DNA of 64,000 bases from the NCBI GenBank assembly GCA_937914945.1, contig CALGJF010000009.1, forward strand, positions 62,001 to 126,000, in the 5' to 3' direction. A program made the translations under genes and the position numbers. This DNA is from an uncultured Bacteroidales bacterium (GTDB lineage: Bacteria > Bacteroidota > Bacteroidia > Bacteroidales > Bacteroidaceae). Every line of letters begins with the position of its first letter. Within the stretch, counting starts at the first letter, position 1. Below are positions 24,462-33,757 of this stretch, piece after piece. The notes below the pieces were generated by a model. The model was given only the letters and a program-made list of their open reading frames with translations, had not been told where the DNA came from and did no database searches.

Positions 24462-26507
24462 ATGAAAAAAAATTACTTTTTAAGTTTTGCAATGCTGCTT
24501 TGCCTTTTTACATTAGCAACAAAAGCTAATGCACAAGTAAACAGTATAGCAGATTTGTTTGGTAAATATAGATTTACCGCAACATTTGATTTTACACCTG
24601 CCCCAGAGGGTGTAAACACCGATATTTTTAAGAACGACTGCGAGGTTGTTATCTCGGCCAGTTCTTCAATTTATTATCTCGCAGAGGTAAGCGGGCTCAT
24701 GGGTGCCGATTACGAGCAATCAATCTCTAATTTCAGTGCCGCCGATAATACATTTACATGTATTAATCCTAACCCTAATTATGGATTATGGAATGGTTAT
24801 ATAGGTGTTACAGATACTACTCTTGTAGATCTTAACAGCTATAATATGGTTTACAAGTATAATCCCGAAACAAAAGAGATTACGATTGATGATTTCCAGA
24901 TTGCCGCTTTCTCATGGCCTGCACCTGATTACAATATGACAGCAACCGTATATGCAAAAGTAACAAATGCAAAGCTGACATTGATAGAGGCTGAGAATGA
25001 GACTGTTGAAATCCCCAGCATTGCCGGTGATTGGGATTACGAGCCCGTGGATGGTTTTGTAAGAAACGATTCTACTTTTGCCTCTACATTCTCAATGTCG
25101 CTTGTAGCTACCGATGAAACCAACAAGGCATATGACGCTACAATTACCTATGGTGATTTTGAGCCTTTCACATTGTCTGCTACATTCGATGGCAGCATGC
25201 TTACCATTCCTTATGACAGCGTATTTCTTGTAGATGGTGAGAATGAATATTTCTTTGCATCAGCGTCTCCCGCAACAAAGAAAGACGGTGCATTCACATT
25301 CCAGTATCAGAATGAGACAACCTTGATGCAGTGGGATTATATTTACATACGTCAGGATAGTGTTTGGGTCGAGACTGAGGTTACCGATGAGGAGACCGGT
25401 AATGTAACCGTTGAGGGCAGATGGGGATTCCCCATTGTTCAACGCCTTAACTGGGGTTACGCAACCCGTGAGAGCGAGGCTGTGAAAGGATTCTCTTGGG
25501 CCGGTACATTCAATGTGTCAGCAAAAGATGTGATGATTGCCGATGAGGATTTTGCTGCAACATTCGGTGAGTGGCCTTCGGAGTTCCAGATTGTTATTGA
25601 GGAGTTGACTCCCGGTTCATTCTACATGAAAGAGTTTATGGGAAGAGATATATACACTACCAACTGGGGTTCATGCGTTATTACTCCTGCTGCCGACAAT
25701 AAATCGGCAAGCCTTAGTTTGACACAATACTATGATATGTTCCTTCTTGAGAGCCTTGGTAATGGCGAGTATTTGCAAATGTTCGATGGTATGGGTGAAG
25801 CAACTTCGTTGAATTTTACATTGAACGATGATGGAACCCTTACAATTGATCCTTTCTTTATTCAAAAGACAGCCTTTGGTGCCGATCCTTCGACATTCCT
25901 GCCCGTAGTGATGTATCAAGATATCACAGCAGAGAGATATGTTGAGCCTTTTGACTGGGCAAGCGGTTACTTCCTCACTGCCGATGTAGAGGTGTTCGAT
26001 ACTACAAGAGAGTGGCCCGAGGAGTTTGTGGTAAAAATAGAGTATAACGAGGGTTGGGGGCTTTATCTGCTTACCGAATTCTTTAACTACGACAACGTAA
26101 CATCGCTTTGCTATGGTGCAAACTCTTTAACTATAGCCGAGGATACACAATCTGCCACATATAAAACAGGTAGCTATGTAGGAGGTAAAAATCCTTTGTA
26201 TTACAATATATATGACAAGAACGAAGGTACAACTGCATTGAATTTCACTGTTAATGCCGATGGTACTGTTTCTATGGATGACTTTATCCTCTTCTCTACC
26301 GATTACAATGCTGCCGGCTCAGCCGTTAAGGGTGCTCTCTATACCAATGTAGTTCTTACAAAGGGTGATACAACAGGTATTGATTCTGTTGTAGAGGAGA
26401 TCGCTCCCGCAGTTGAAGGTATATTCGACCTTATGGGCCGCAAGTACGACGAGATTACCGCTCCCGGTATCTACATCGTAAACGGCAAGAAGGTTGTTGT
26501 TAAGTAA
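24462..26507 (+). CDS. Modular secreted protein with C-terminal sorting-like tail
   Basis: 681 aa. A signal peptide ends at ANAQ (about residue 25). The rest is beta-rich and looks repetitive, with modules starting near residues 28 (IADLFGKYRF), 186 (SIAGDWDYEP), 344 (FSWAGTFNVSAKDV) and 497 (FDWASGYFLTADVEV). The last two are clearly alike: both have EWPSEF/EWPEEF, a TSLNFT/TALNFT strand and NDDGTLTIDPF/NADGTVSMDDF. The final 30 residues (IFDLMGRKYDEI...PGIYIVNGKKVVVK) look like the sorting-type tail found on many secreted Bacteroidota proteins. I do not recognise a catalytic domain. It lies between TlpA and SusC genes and may be a surface binding protein for the locus substrate. Confidence 0.75.
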   Translation: MKKNYFLSFAMLLCLFTLATKANAQVNSIADLFGKYRFTATFDFTPAPEGVNTDIFKNDCEVVISASSSIYYLAEVSGLMGADYEQSISNFSAADNTFTCINPNPNYGLWNGYIGVTDTTLVDLNSYNMVYKYNPETKEITIDDFQIAAFSWPAPDYNMTATVYAKVTNAKLTLIEAENETVEIPSIAGDWDYEPVDGFVRNDSTFASTFSMSLVATDETNKAYDATITYGDFEPFTLSATFDGSMLTIPYDSVFLVDGENEYFFASASPATKKDGAFTFQYQNETTLMQWDYIYIRQDSVWVETEVTDEETGNVTVEGRWGFPIVQRLNWGYATRESEAVKGFSWAGTFNVSAKDVMIADEDFAATFGEWPSEFQIVIEELTPGSFYMKEFMGRDIYTTNWGSCVITPAADNKSASLSLTQYYDMFLLESLGNGEYLQMFDGMGEATSLNFTLNDDGTLTIDPFFIQKTAFGADPSTFLPVVMYQDITAERYVEPFDWASGYFLTADVEVFDTTREWPEEFVVKIEYNEGWGLYLLTEFFNYDNVTSLCYGANSLTIAEDTQSATYKTGSYVGGKNPLYYNIYDKNEGTTALNFTVNADGTVSMDDFILFSTDYNAAGSAVKGALYTNVVLTKGDTTGIDSVVEEIAPAVEGIFDLMGRKYDEITAPGIYIVNGKKVVVK

Positions 26508-26521
26508 ATATAATAAAAATT

Positions 26522-26553
26522 CCATAAAGAACCCTCGCGAGGGTTCTTTATGG
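26522..26553 (+). terminator. 32-bp perfect palindrome before susC
   Basis: 26522-26537 is exactly self-complementary to 26538-26553 with no spacer (centre CTCG/CGAG). It starts 14 bases after the stop of the modular protein. A weak T/A-rich tail follows, so it could be a partial terminator that sets the level of susC transcription downstream. Confidence 0.65.
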
Positions 26554-26637
26554 ATTCCCTTTACCTTATTATATTATAAGGGTAATACAAAGAGGTTGTG
26601 TACTTCTAATAATTTAATATAAATGCAATTTACATCA

Positions 26638-29600
26638 ATGGACAAAAAACACAAGACAATGAAATCTGCCTGCAAGTTACTACTTTGCTTTGTTCTGTCT
26701 GTATTTATGTTTACAGTGCAGATGGCATATGCTTCGGGAAATGAAACCGGAACAGCCGGGGATATGTCCGATGAAAAAGCTACCAGAGTATATGGTGTTG
26801 TTGTTGAGAAAAAAGGCGGAACACCGCTTATCGGTGCTTCTGTGGCTCTGTGGAAGGGTGGTAAAATACTCAACGGAACTGTAACCGACATCGATGGTGC
26901 TTTTAGTATTACAACAACGGAGAAAGACTTTGAGGTACAAATCTCATTTGTGGGTTATAACACAATTAAATTCCTCTCTTCATCGCGCAAGCTTGCCGGA
27001 ATGAAGATAGAACTTGACGAAGATTCGCACTCGTTGAACAATGTGGTGATTACCGGTTTTGTAACAAAGAACAAAGAGACATTTACCGGTTCGGCCACCG
27101 AGATAAGTGCATTGGAACTCAAACAAGTTTCTGGTACAAATCTCATTGGTGCCATTGCTGCCCTCACACCGGGTATGTCTATGGTGCAAAATACAACCCA
27201 GGGTTCAAACCCCAACAATCTCCCCGAACTTGTTCTTCGTGGAATGAGTTCATTCTCGAACCAAGGCCAGCAGGTGAACCAGCCTACCATTATTCTCGAT
27301 GGAACTGAAATAACCATGCAGGAACTATATGACCTTGATATTAATGAAATTGAAAAGGTTACAGTACTTAAAGACGCATCGGCAACAGCTCTCTATGGTT
27401 CAAAGGCTGCCAATGGCGTTATTGTAATCACACGTAAGCCTATTCTTGAAAGCAAGTTGCGTGTGCAGTATAACTTTACGGGAAATGTTCAATTCCCCAT
27501 GCTTGATGATTATGATGTGTTGAATGCTGCCGAGAAACTCGAATATGAGCGTCTTGCAGGTCTTTATACAGCCACGGGAGTGAACCCCGAAACGGGCCTC
27601 CCCAACCAATATGATTTAGATCTTCTTTACAACGAGAGATACAAACAGGTGATGGCCGGTCAAAATTCCGATTGGTTGTCGCAACCCGCACGCACTGCAT
27701 TCTCGCAAGACCATTCATTGCGCATCTATGGTGGTGCAAGCAATATGCGTTACGAACTTACAGGTCGCATGGGCGATACCAAGGGTGTCATGAAGGGCGA
27801 TTACCGTAAGCGTTACAGTATTGGTTTCAAACTCGACTATTTTATAAACAACTCTATAACAATCTCAAACAGAACGACATATCAAGAAATTGATGTTAAA
27901 AATACCCCTTATGGCTCATTCTCGCAGTATGTGAAAATGAACCCATACGATAAAATGTATAACGAGAACGGCACTGTGAATACCAATCTCTCATGGGATA
28001 TTAATAACCCCTTGTACGAGGCTTCATTGGGTAGTTTCTCTACAAGTGGTTCGCGTTCTTTCAGCAATACAACCGATTTCCGTTGGGATATAAACAAGAT
28101 GTTCTTGCTAACAGGTCATTTCAATATCTCTTCAAACGAGCAGAAGAGTGATATTTTCACTTCGCCCAAATCGCTTGCATACAAGAACGAAACAGATCTC
28201 ACAAAGAAGGGACAATATACAAAAAGCATGTCCGATGGTACAAGCTATAATGGTAACCTTGTTGCAACCTTCAACAAGTTCTTCAAAGACGAGTCGCTTG
28301 TGAGTCTTTCTGCCGGTTGGGAAATCAATCACAGCGAGAGTACAAGTGAAACAGTTCAAGCTGTAGGTTTCTTTAACGATAAGTTGTCGTCATTCGGCAG
28401 TGCCGCAGGCTATCCTACCGGCGGGGTTCCTGCCGGTGCTCCATCGGAGACCGCCGATGTGGGTGTTTTCACAACAGGTAACTTCTCGTTCCGCAACCGA
28501 TATTTTGTGGATGCAACATGGCGTACAACAGGTTCGTCGCAGTTTGGCTCCAACAACCGCTATGGACACTTCTGGTCGGGTGGTCTTGGTTGGAACGTGA
28601 TGAACGAATCGTTCATGAAAAAGACAAAGAAACATTTTGATATATTTAAGCTTCGCAGCAGTGTTGGTTACACGGGTAAAGTTAGCTTCAGCCCATTCCA
28701 GGCTATGACAATGTATAGTTATCTAAATACATACGAGTATAAGAATGGTATTGGTGCCGTGCCCTTGACTATCGGTAATATCGACCTTGCGTGGGAGCGT
28801 ACAATGAATTACAACATCGGTCTTGACGTGAGTATGTTTGACCGTCGCTTGAATTTGGTTGTCGATGCATATATAAGAAATACCACCGACCTCTTGCTCG
28901 ATAAGGCAAAGGCTCCTTCAACCGGTGTAACAACCGCAAAAGGCAACCTCGGTGAGATGCAGAACCGTGGTATTGAGTTCCAACTCGACGGTTATGTGTT
29001 CCGTACCAACGATTTTTATTGGAGATTGGGAACAACCGGTTATATGAACCGTAACAAAATTACCAAAATCAATAAGGCACTTGAGGAGATAAACAAAAAC
29101 AACCAGGCTAATGCCGGTCTATATGATTATCCTCTGCCGCAATATGCCGAAGGCGAGAGCGTAACAGCACTAAAACTTGTTCGTTCGGGTGGAATAGACC
29201 CCGCAACAGGTAAAGAGGTTTATATCAAACGCAACGGTGAACGTACATTTGTTTACGACCCGGCCGATAAGGTGTTGATAGGCGATACTGAGCCCAAATA
29301 TACCGGAACTTTCTCAACCAATCTCTATTGGAAGGGATTCAGCCTATATGCGCTCTTTAATTTCCGTTTAGGTGCATGGGTATATAATACAACACGTTCA
29401 ACAAAGGTTGAAGGTGCCGACCCTCGCTACAATGCTGACCAACGCGTGTTTAACGACCGCTGGAAACAACCCGGCGATATTGCAATATATAAAGATATTG
29501 CCGATACTTCTACTCCCAAGCAAACCGATCGTTTTGCCGAAAAAGAAAACACCCTTACGCTTGGTTCGCTTAACCTGAGCTATGAGTTTGACGATAAGAT

Positions 29601-29742
29601 TTGCAGCAAACTTCACTTGCGTAATATGCGTGCCGGTATAAACTTTACCGATATATTGCGTTTCTCTTCGGTGAAGATTGAGCGTGGTACCGACTACCTC
29701 TACAGTCAGGGATTTGAGTTCTTTTTGAATGTAACACTATAA
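26638..29742 (+). CDS. SusC/RagA-family TonB-linked outer-membrane transporter
   Basis: 1034 aa from ATG 26638 (an ATG at 26659 is also possible). It imports oligomers across the outer membrane with TonB energy, capped by the SusD lipoprotein. Order: signal peptide, carboxypeptidase-D-like domain (VYGVVVEKKGGTPLIGASV), plug domain with NNVVITGFVTK, LVLRGMSSF and VTVLKDASATALYGSKAANGVIVIT (the hallmark SusC plug stretch), then a 22-strand barrel ending in aromatic-rich SQGFEFFLNVTL. No N-terminal sigma-regulator (STN) domain is seen. The susD gene follows within 14 bases and two further lipoprotein genes continue the operon. Confidence 0.95.
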   Translation: MDKKHKTMKSACKLLLCFVLSVFMFTVQMAYASGNETGTAGDMSDEKATRVYGVVVEKKGGTPLIGASVALWKGGKILNGTVTDIDGAFSITTTEKDFEVQISFVGYNTIKFLSSSRKLAGMKIELDEDSHSLNNVVITGFVTKNKETFTGSATEISALELKQVSGTNLIGAIAALTPGMSMVQNTTQGSNPNNLPELVLRGMSSFSNQGQQVNQPTIILDGTEITMQELYDLDINEIEKVTVLKDASATALYGSKAANGVIVITRKPILESKLRVQYNFTGNVQFPMLDDYDVLNAAEKLEYERLAGLYTATGVNPETGLPNQYDLDLLYNERYKQVMAGQNSDWLSQPARTAFSQDHSLRIYGGASNMRYELTGRMGDTKGVMKGDYRKRYSIGFKLDYFINNSITISNRTTYQEIDVKNTPYGSFSQYVKMNPYDKMYNENGTVNTNLSWDINNPLYEASLGSFSTSGSRSFSNTTDFRWDINKMFLLTGHFNISSNEQKSDIFTSPKSLAYKNETDLTKKGQYTKSMSDGTSYNGNLVATFNKFFKDESLVSLSAGWEINHSESTSETVQAVGFFNDKLSSFGSAAGYPTGGVPAGAPSETADVGVFTTGNFSFRNRYFVDATWRTTGSSQFGSNNRYGHFWSGGLGWNVMNESFMKKTKKHFDIFKLRSSVGYTGKVSFSPFQAMTMYSYLNTYEYKNGIGAVPLTIGNIDLAWERTMNYNIGLDVSMFDRRLNLVVDAYIRNTTDLLLDKAKAPSTGVTTAKGNLGEMQNRGIEFQLDGYVFRTNDFYWRLGTTGYMNRNKITKINKALEEINKNNQANAGLYDYPLPQYAEGESVTALKLVRSGGIDPATGKEVYIKRNGERTFVYDPADKVLIGDTEPKYTGTFSTNLYWKGFSLYALFNFRLGAWVYNTTRSTKVEGADPRYNADQRVFNDRWKQPGDIAIYKDIADTSTPKQTDRFAEKENTLTLGSLNLSYEFDDKICSKLHLRNMRAGINFTDILRFSSVKIERGTDYLYSQGFEFFLNVTL

Positions 29743-29755
29743 GAATACGATGATT

Positions 29756-31201
29756 ATGAAGAAGATGAAATATATTGTACTATGTTTGTGTGCCGCTATG
29801 GGGCTCACATTTACATCGTGTAGCGATTTTCTCGATATAACACCCGAAGGGCAGGTTAACCGCGACCAGCAGTTAAGTACCGAAGAAGGTATCGAGGACG
29901 CACTCTATGGCGCCTACTCGCAATTGCGCTCACTCTCGCTCTATGGTCAGGAACTTTCGTTTTCAAGCCTTGAGATTATGGCGCAAACCTTATGGTGTTT
30001 TGGAGATTTGAGTTCTGCAAAAACTATAAATGCACTTGGTCGTTATGAATATACATATTCGGCCGTTGAGGATATTTTTGAATCGGTGTGGGTGAAAATG
30101 TACGAGAACATAAGCAACGTAAACAGTGTAATAAACTCGCCCCTCGTTGCAAATGCAAGCAGCTATCCCTATACAATATATCGTGGAGAGGCGCTTGCGC
30201 TACGCGCCTTTATGCACTTCGACCTCGTGCGCCTTTATGCCGAGCAGTATACAGTGAACCCCGCTGCCGATGGTATTCCATATGCGACACAGTTCTCACT
30301 GAATACTCCCGATTTTGAGTCGCTGGCAAAGAACTACGAACATATTATTGCAGATTTGCTCGAAGCCGAGCGACTGCTCGAGGATGAAGATTTGTATGAA
30401 GGTACAAGAAACTTTATGCTCGATCGCCAGATACACCTCAACAAGTATGCAGTAAAGGCACTCCTTGCGCGTGTATATCTCACAATGGGCAATAAAGAAG
30501 AGGCGTTAGCATACGCAGTAGAGGTTATAGATTCTCGCAAATATATTCTTAAAGAGAAAACCGAGGTGGTAAAAGACCTTGCCGGTGTTCTTTCGCGCAA
30601 AGAGACATTGTGGGGTGTGTATTACGCAAACTTCTTTACGCAAGTAAATGCAAAATTGCAACAGACTACATCGTATTACTCTCTTGATTTGCGTAATGAC
30701 TTTATGGAACTGTATGAGAGGGATGCCGCGGGTATTGATTTCCGCGTTGAAGCATATTTCTCAACCGTGGATATGGGTGGTGGAGATTCAAAGTATCGTT
30801 TGTGCAAGCTCACCGATATTTATGAGAAAAACAATAATGTAGGCCAACGTCCTTCGGATCTTATATTGGGTATAAACATGATACGTATTCCCGAAATGTA
30901 CTACATTGCAGCAGAGTGCTTGCTCGATACAGACCATGATGCTGCGATGAACTATTACAATGAGGTACGCGTACACCGTGGTCTAGACCCTCTTGGTGAG
31001 GAGGATGGCAAGCTCACAATTGAGCGCATAAACGATGAGCGTTATAAAGAGTATATTGGTGAGGGACAGACATTCTTTAATATGAAACGCCAGAACCTAT
31101 CAATAAAATCTCATGATGCTACCATTGAAGAGCCATACAAACCAAGCAAGGATATTTATGTAGTTCCTATTCCCGATATCGAAAAGGAGAACCGTAATTA
31201 A
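29756..31201 (+). CDS. SusD/RagB-family nutrient-binding lipoprotein
   Basis: 481 aa from ATG 29756 (an ATG two codons earlier is possible). The lipoprotein signal ends in TSCSDFLDITPEG, the classic SusD N-terminus, placing the lipidated cysteine near residue 22. TPR-like helices follow (EGIEDALYGAYSQLRSL, YRGEALALRAFMHFDLVRLYA, YTVNPAADGIPY). The C-terminal RxPEMYYIAAECLL and ERINDERYKEYIGEGQTFFNMKR are typical of the family. It forms the lid of the SusC transporter. The protein chooses the ligand; peptide or protein rather than glycan is suggested only by its neighbours. Confidence 0.95.
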   Translation: MKKMKYIVLCLCAAMGLTFTSCSDFLDITPEGQVNRDQQLSTEEGIEDALYGAYSQLRSLSLYGQELSFSSLEIMAQTLWCFGDLSSAKTINALGRYEYTYSAVEDIFESVWVKMYENISNVNSVINSPLVANASSYPYTIYRGEALALRAFMHFDLVRLYAEQYTVNPAADGIPYATQFSLNTPDFESLAKNYEHIIADLLEAERLLEDEDLYEGTRNFMLDRQIHLNKYAVKALLARVYLTMGNKEEALAYAVEVIDSRKYILKEKTEVVKDLAGVLSRKETLWGVYYANFFTQVNAKLQQTTSYYSLDLRNDFMELYERDAAGIDFRVEAYFSTVDMGGGDSKYRLCKLTDIYEKNNNVGQRPSDLILGINMIRIPEMYYIAAECLLDTDHDAAMNYYNEVRVHRGLDPLGEEDGKLTIERINDERYKEYIGEGQTFFNMKRQNLSIKSHDATIEEPYKPSKDIYVVPIPDIEKENRN

Positions 31202-31221
31202 TAACCATATACATTACGACT

Positions 31222-32052
31222 ATGAACATAAGAACAATATATAGAACCGTGGTAGCGGCATTCTTCCTGCCGGTAGCAATGTTGCTCTCTTCGTGCGATG
31301 AGGAGTATCTTGTATTCGATACCACCAATCCCGGTGTATATTTCACAAGGGATACATTGGAATACTCTTTTGGAGTAACCCCCGTAGAGGTAAAAAGATA
31401 TACATTCAATGTGCCGGTAAGAATAATGGCTGCTTTAAGTGATGAAACCCGTCCCATCGGTTATGTAGTTAATGCCGATAAAACAACTGCAATAGAGGGT
31501 GTTCATTATGAATTTGGTGATGCAGTCATTCCTCCTAATTCAATAGATGGCTACATCCCTGTAACTTTCTTACGCGAGAATCTCAAAGATGAGGAGGGGA
31601 ATAAAATACGTTTCCAATTATCTTTGCAGCTTGTTGAAAATGGTTACTTTGAGCCCGCTCTCGACAATCTAAGTCAAGTGCGTCTATTGAAATTTGACGA
31701 TATGATTGAACAACCAAAGTGGTACACTGCGCATGGTACAAAAAAATGGCCCGAGGCTTTTGGTTCATGGCATCCTTATACATTCATAAAGATTGTAGAA
31801 TATTTCCATGCATTGGAGGATATATTGCCCGAAACCTATGCGAAAATGGTTAAATCATTCGGCGAAAACCTTGAGAATGTTCCTTATGGCGATTTCAATG
31901 CATATAGTGTTATTTTAAGGAAATATATAGTGTCGCCTCTATACAACTTTATAAATGACCCTGCAAACAGAGAGTCTATTTTAGAGGAATACCCTGATTA
32001 TCCTTTTGATGTTCCCGACCCGTATGCAGCCGATAATGACCCTATTAACTAA
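31222..32052 (+). CDS. DUF4843 lipoprotein
   Basis: 276 aa with a lipoprotein signal ending LLSSCDEEY. The body (FDTTNPGVYFTRDTLEYSFG, VPVRIMAALSDETRPIGYVV, AIEGVHYEFGDAVIPPNSIDGYIPV) follows the DUF4843 pattern, a Calx-beta-like sandwich. The C-terminal third has a helical region (PYTFIKIVEYFHALEDILPETYAKM). DUF4843 genes are regularly found after susD together with a PKD-like lipoprotein, as here. It is probably a surface-exposed accessory of the SusCD complex. It starts 20 bases after susD. Confidence 0.8.
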   Translation: MNIRTIYRTVVAAFFLPVAMLLSSCDEEYLVFDTTNPGVYFTRDTLEYSFGVTPVEVKRYTFNVPVRIMAALSDETRPIGYVVNADKTTAIEGVHYEFGDAVIPPNSIDGYIPVTFLRENLKDEEGNKIRFQLSLQLVENGYFEPALDNLSQVRLLKFDDMIEQPKWYTAHGTKKWPEAFGSWHPYTFIKIVEYFHALEDILPETYAKMVKSFGENLENVPYGDFNAYSVILRKYIVSPLYNFINDPANRESILEEYPDYPFDVPDPYAADNDPIN

Positions 32053-32071
32053 TTACTCAAAATAAGTGATT

Positions 32072-33589
32072 ATGAAAATATATAAAATTATAGCAAGTTG
32101 CTTGCTTGCTTTGCTCATGGTATCTTGTTTTGAAGATGAGACATCTATAGCCAACCCTTCTGTCCTTTCAGAAATAACGATACATGAAGGTAGTATAAAA
32201 AAGGAGTATAATATACAAAAGAATGAGACGCTCACAATATCTCCCATTACCTCTCAGAGTAATGTGGAAAAACCTTTGAAATATACTTGGGAGATTGATT
32301 TGAAAGTGTATTCAGATGAAAAGGACTTTGTTTACTATGGCGATAAACTTGGAACGTATAACTGCCGTTTTATTGTGGAAAACGAAGATGGTAAAACTTA
32401 TTTCCCTTTCAAACTGAATGTAAATTCTCCATATGAAGAGGGTATAACCATTCTTAGTACAGACGATGAGGGTCGTCCTGCACTCTCTTTTATGCAGACT
32501 CCTGCCAATGTCGAGGAGGTGGGCACCTTTACAACAGAGGAGTTGCTCACACTTAATAATGGTGATATCTATTTTGCCAACAATCCAAGCGATATGCTAC
32601 ATTCGGATGCTACGCTTTTTATAAGTTGTAAGGGTGGTGGAGCAACAAACGATATTCCCGCTATATACTACTTGAATGAGAAAACCTTTGTAGTGGAGAA
32701 TATGTTTACCATACCTGAGTATCCTACATTCAAGCCAACAAAGATTCTCATGCCGTCGAGTACATTGGGTTATATATTGCCGTTCTCAATACTTTCCGAA
32801 GATGGCAAAATGTATAACTTTTCAGTGACCAATGCTGCGGTAGAACCCTCTCAAAAGTTTGCTTACACATATTCGCAGGCAACCCATCTTGACGATGGTG
32901 GCGGGCGTTACGCAATGGTTGTGTGGGATAAGGACAAGCAGGCGTTGGCAAACTTGTATAATGGTGGCTATGGCCCATACTACTTTGGTCCCAAACGTCA
33001 TTTATCTCTTTTGGATGATGATTTTGATGAGAACAACTTCTTTGGTAGCCAAGGTTTGGATTTCCTTACCATGGTATCTGTGAGGGCTACCAATGAACAG
33101 ATAAAACTTGATGGCTACGAAGTTATTGTTATCAGCAAAAAAGGAAAAATGCACTATAAAAGCATTATAGAGAGCTCTTTCTGGGGCACAGATGATTCAA
33201 ATAACTATGTAATGCTTATTGATAAACCCAAGCCCACACTGATAAGTTTCTCTGCTCCTCCCATTGATGAAAATACACCATGTATTGCAAGTAAGACATA
33301 TCTTTCTATGTTCTTTGCTCAGGGTAACAAGGTGCGCAAGTGGAACTACACTACATCGCAGCAGATAACTTCGGCTACAACACATTTGACCGTAGGTTCC
33401 GCTAGCGCTGTAATCACCGGTTTTGAGATGAGTGCCGACCAAAAAATCACATACGTAGCATTCTACGAACCCGGTCAGGCTGGCAAGAACGGCAGTGTGT
33501 GGTCATTTGATACCGATAAAGGTACAGTGCTTAACAAGTGGGAAAACGTCTGCTACAAACCTGTGAAGATGATTTATAAGAACAAATAA
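32072..33589 (+). CDS. PKD-like family lipoprotein
   Basis: 505 aa from ATG 32072 (a GTG six bases earlier is less likely). The lipobox is MVSCFEDE. The sequence NEITIHEGSI-type N-terminal Ig/PKD-like fold (LKYTWEIDLKVYSDEKDFVYYG, YNCRFIVENEDGKTYFPFKLNV) matches the PKD-like lipoproteins that accompany DUF4843 and SusCD. A large beta-propeller-like C-terminal region (ILSTDDEGRPALSFM, GGRYAMVVWDKDKQAL, KKGKMHYKSI, YTTSQQITSATTHLTVG) probably binds ligand on the cell surface. It is the last gene of the SusCD operon and is followed by a strong terminator. Confidence 0.8.
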   Translation: MKIYKIIASCLLALLMVSCFEDETSIANPSVLSEITIHEGSIKKEYNIQKNETLTISPITSQSNVEKPLKYTWEIDLKVYSDEKDFVYYGDKLGTYNCRFIVENEDGKTYFPFKLNVNSPYEEGITILSTDDEGRPALSFMQTPANVEEVGTFTTEELLTLNNGDIYFANNPSDMLHSDATLFISCKGGGATNDIPAIYYLNEKTFVVENMFTIPEYPTFKPTKILMPSSTLGYILPFSILSEDGKMYNFSVTNAAVEPSQKFAYTYSQATHLDDGGGRYAMVVWDKDKQALANLYNGGYGPYYFGPKRHLSLLDDDFDENNFFGSQGLDFLTMVSVRATNEQIKLDGYEVIVISKKGKMHYKSIIESSFWGTDDSNNYVMLIDKPKPTLISFSAPPIDENTPCIASKTYLSMFFAQGNKVRKWNYTTSQQITSATTHLTVGSASAVITGFEMSADQKITYVAFYEPGQAGKNGSVWSFDTDKGTVLNKWENVCYKPVKMIYKNK

Positions 33590-33611
33590 TCTCTATACCT
33601 TTACATATCAT

Positions 33612-33650
33612 TAGAGAGTGGCATAGTGATGCCACTCTCTAATTTTTTTT
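33612..33650 (+). terminator. Intrinsic terminator of the SusCD operon
   Basis: 13-bp arms at 33612-33624 and 33629-33641 with a 4-base loop and a run of eight T at 33643-33650. Confidence 0.9.
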
Positions 33651-33702
33651 ATATCATGTTGTTAAAAGTCAAAAGAATAGAGAGTATTTAAAATTTAATT
33701 AG

Positions 33703-33710
33703 TAATTTTG
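33703..33710 (+). promoter_or_regulatory. -7 box of M6 protease gene
   Basis: TAATTTTG, the same -7 sequence as for the TlpA-like gene. Transcription would start near 33717, so the ATG at 33719 is too close and the one at 33758, just before the signal peptide, is preferred. Confidence 0.6.
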
Positions 33711-33757
33711 TAAGAATTATGATGCATAAGTGTGCAAACATTAAAATTACAAATTAT

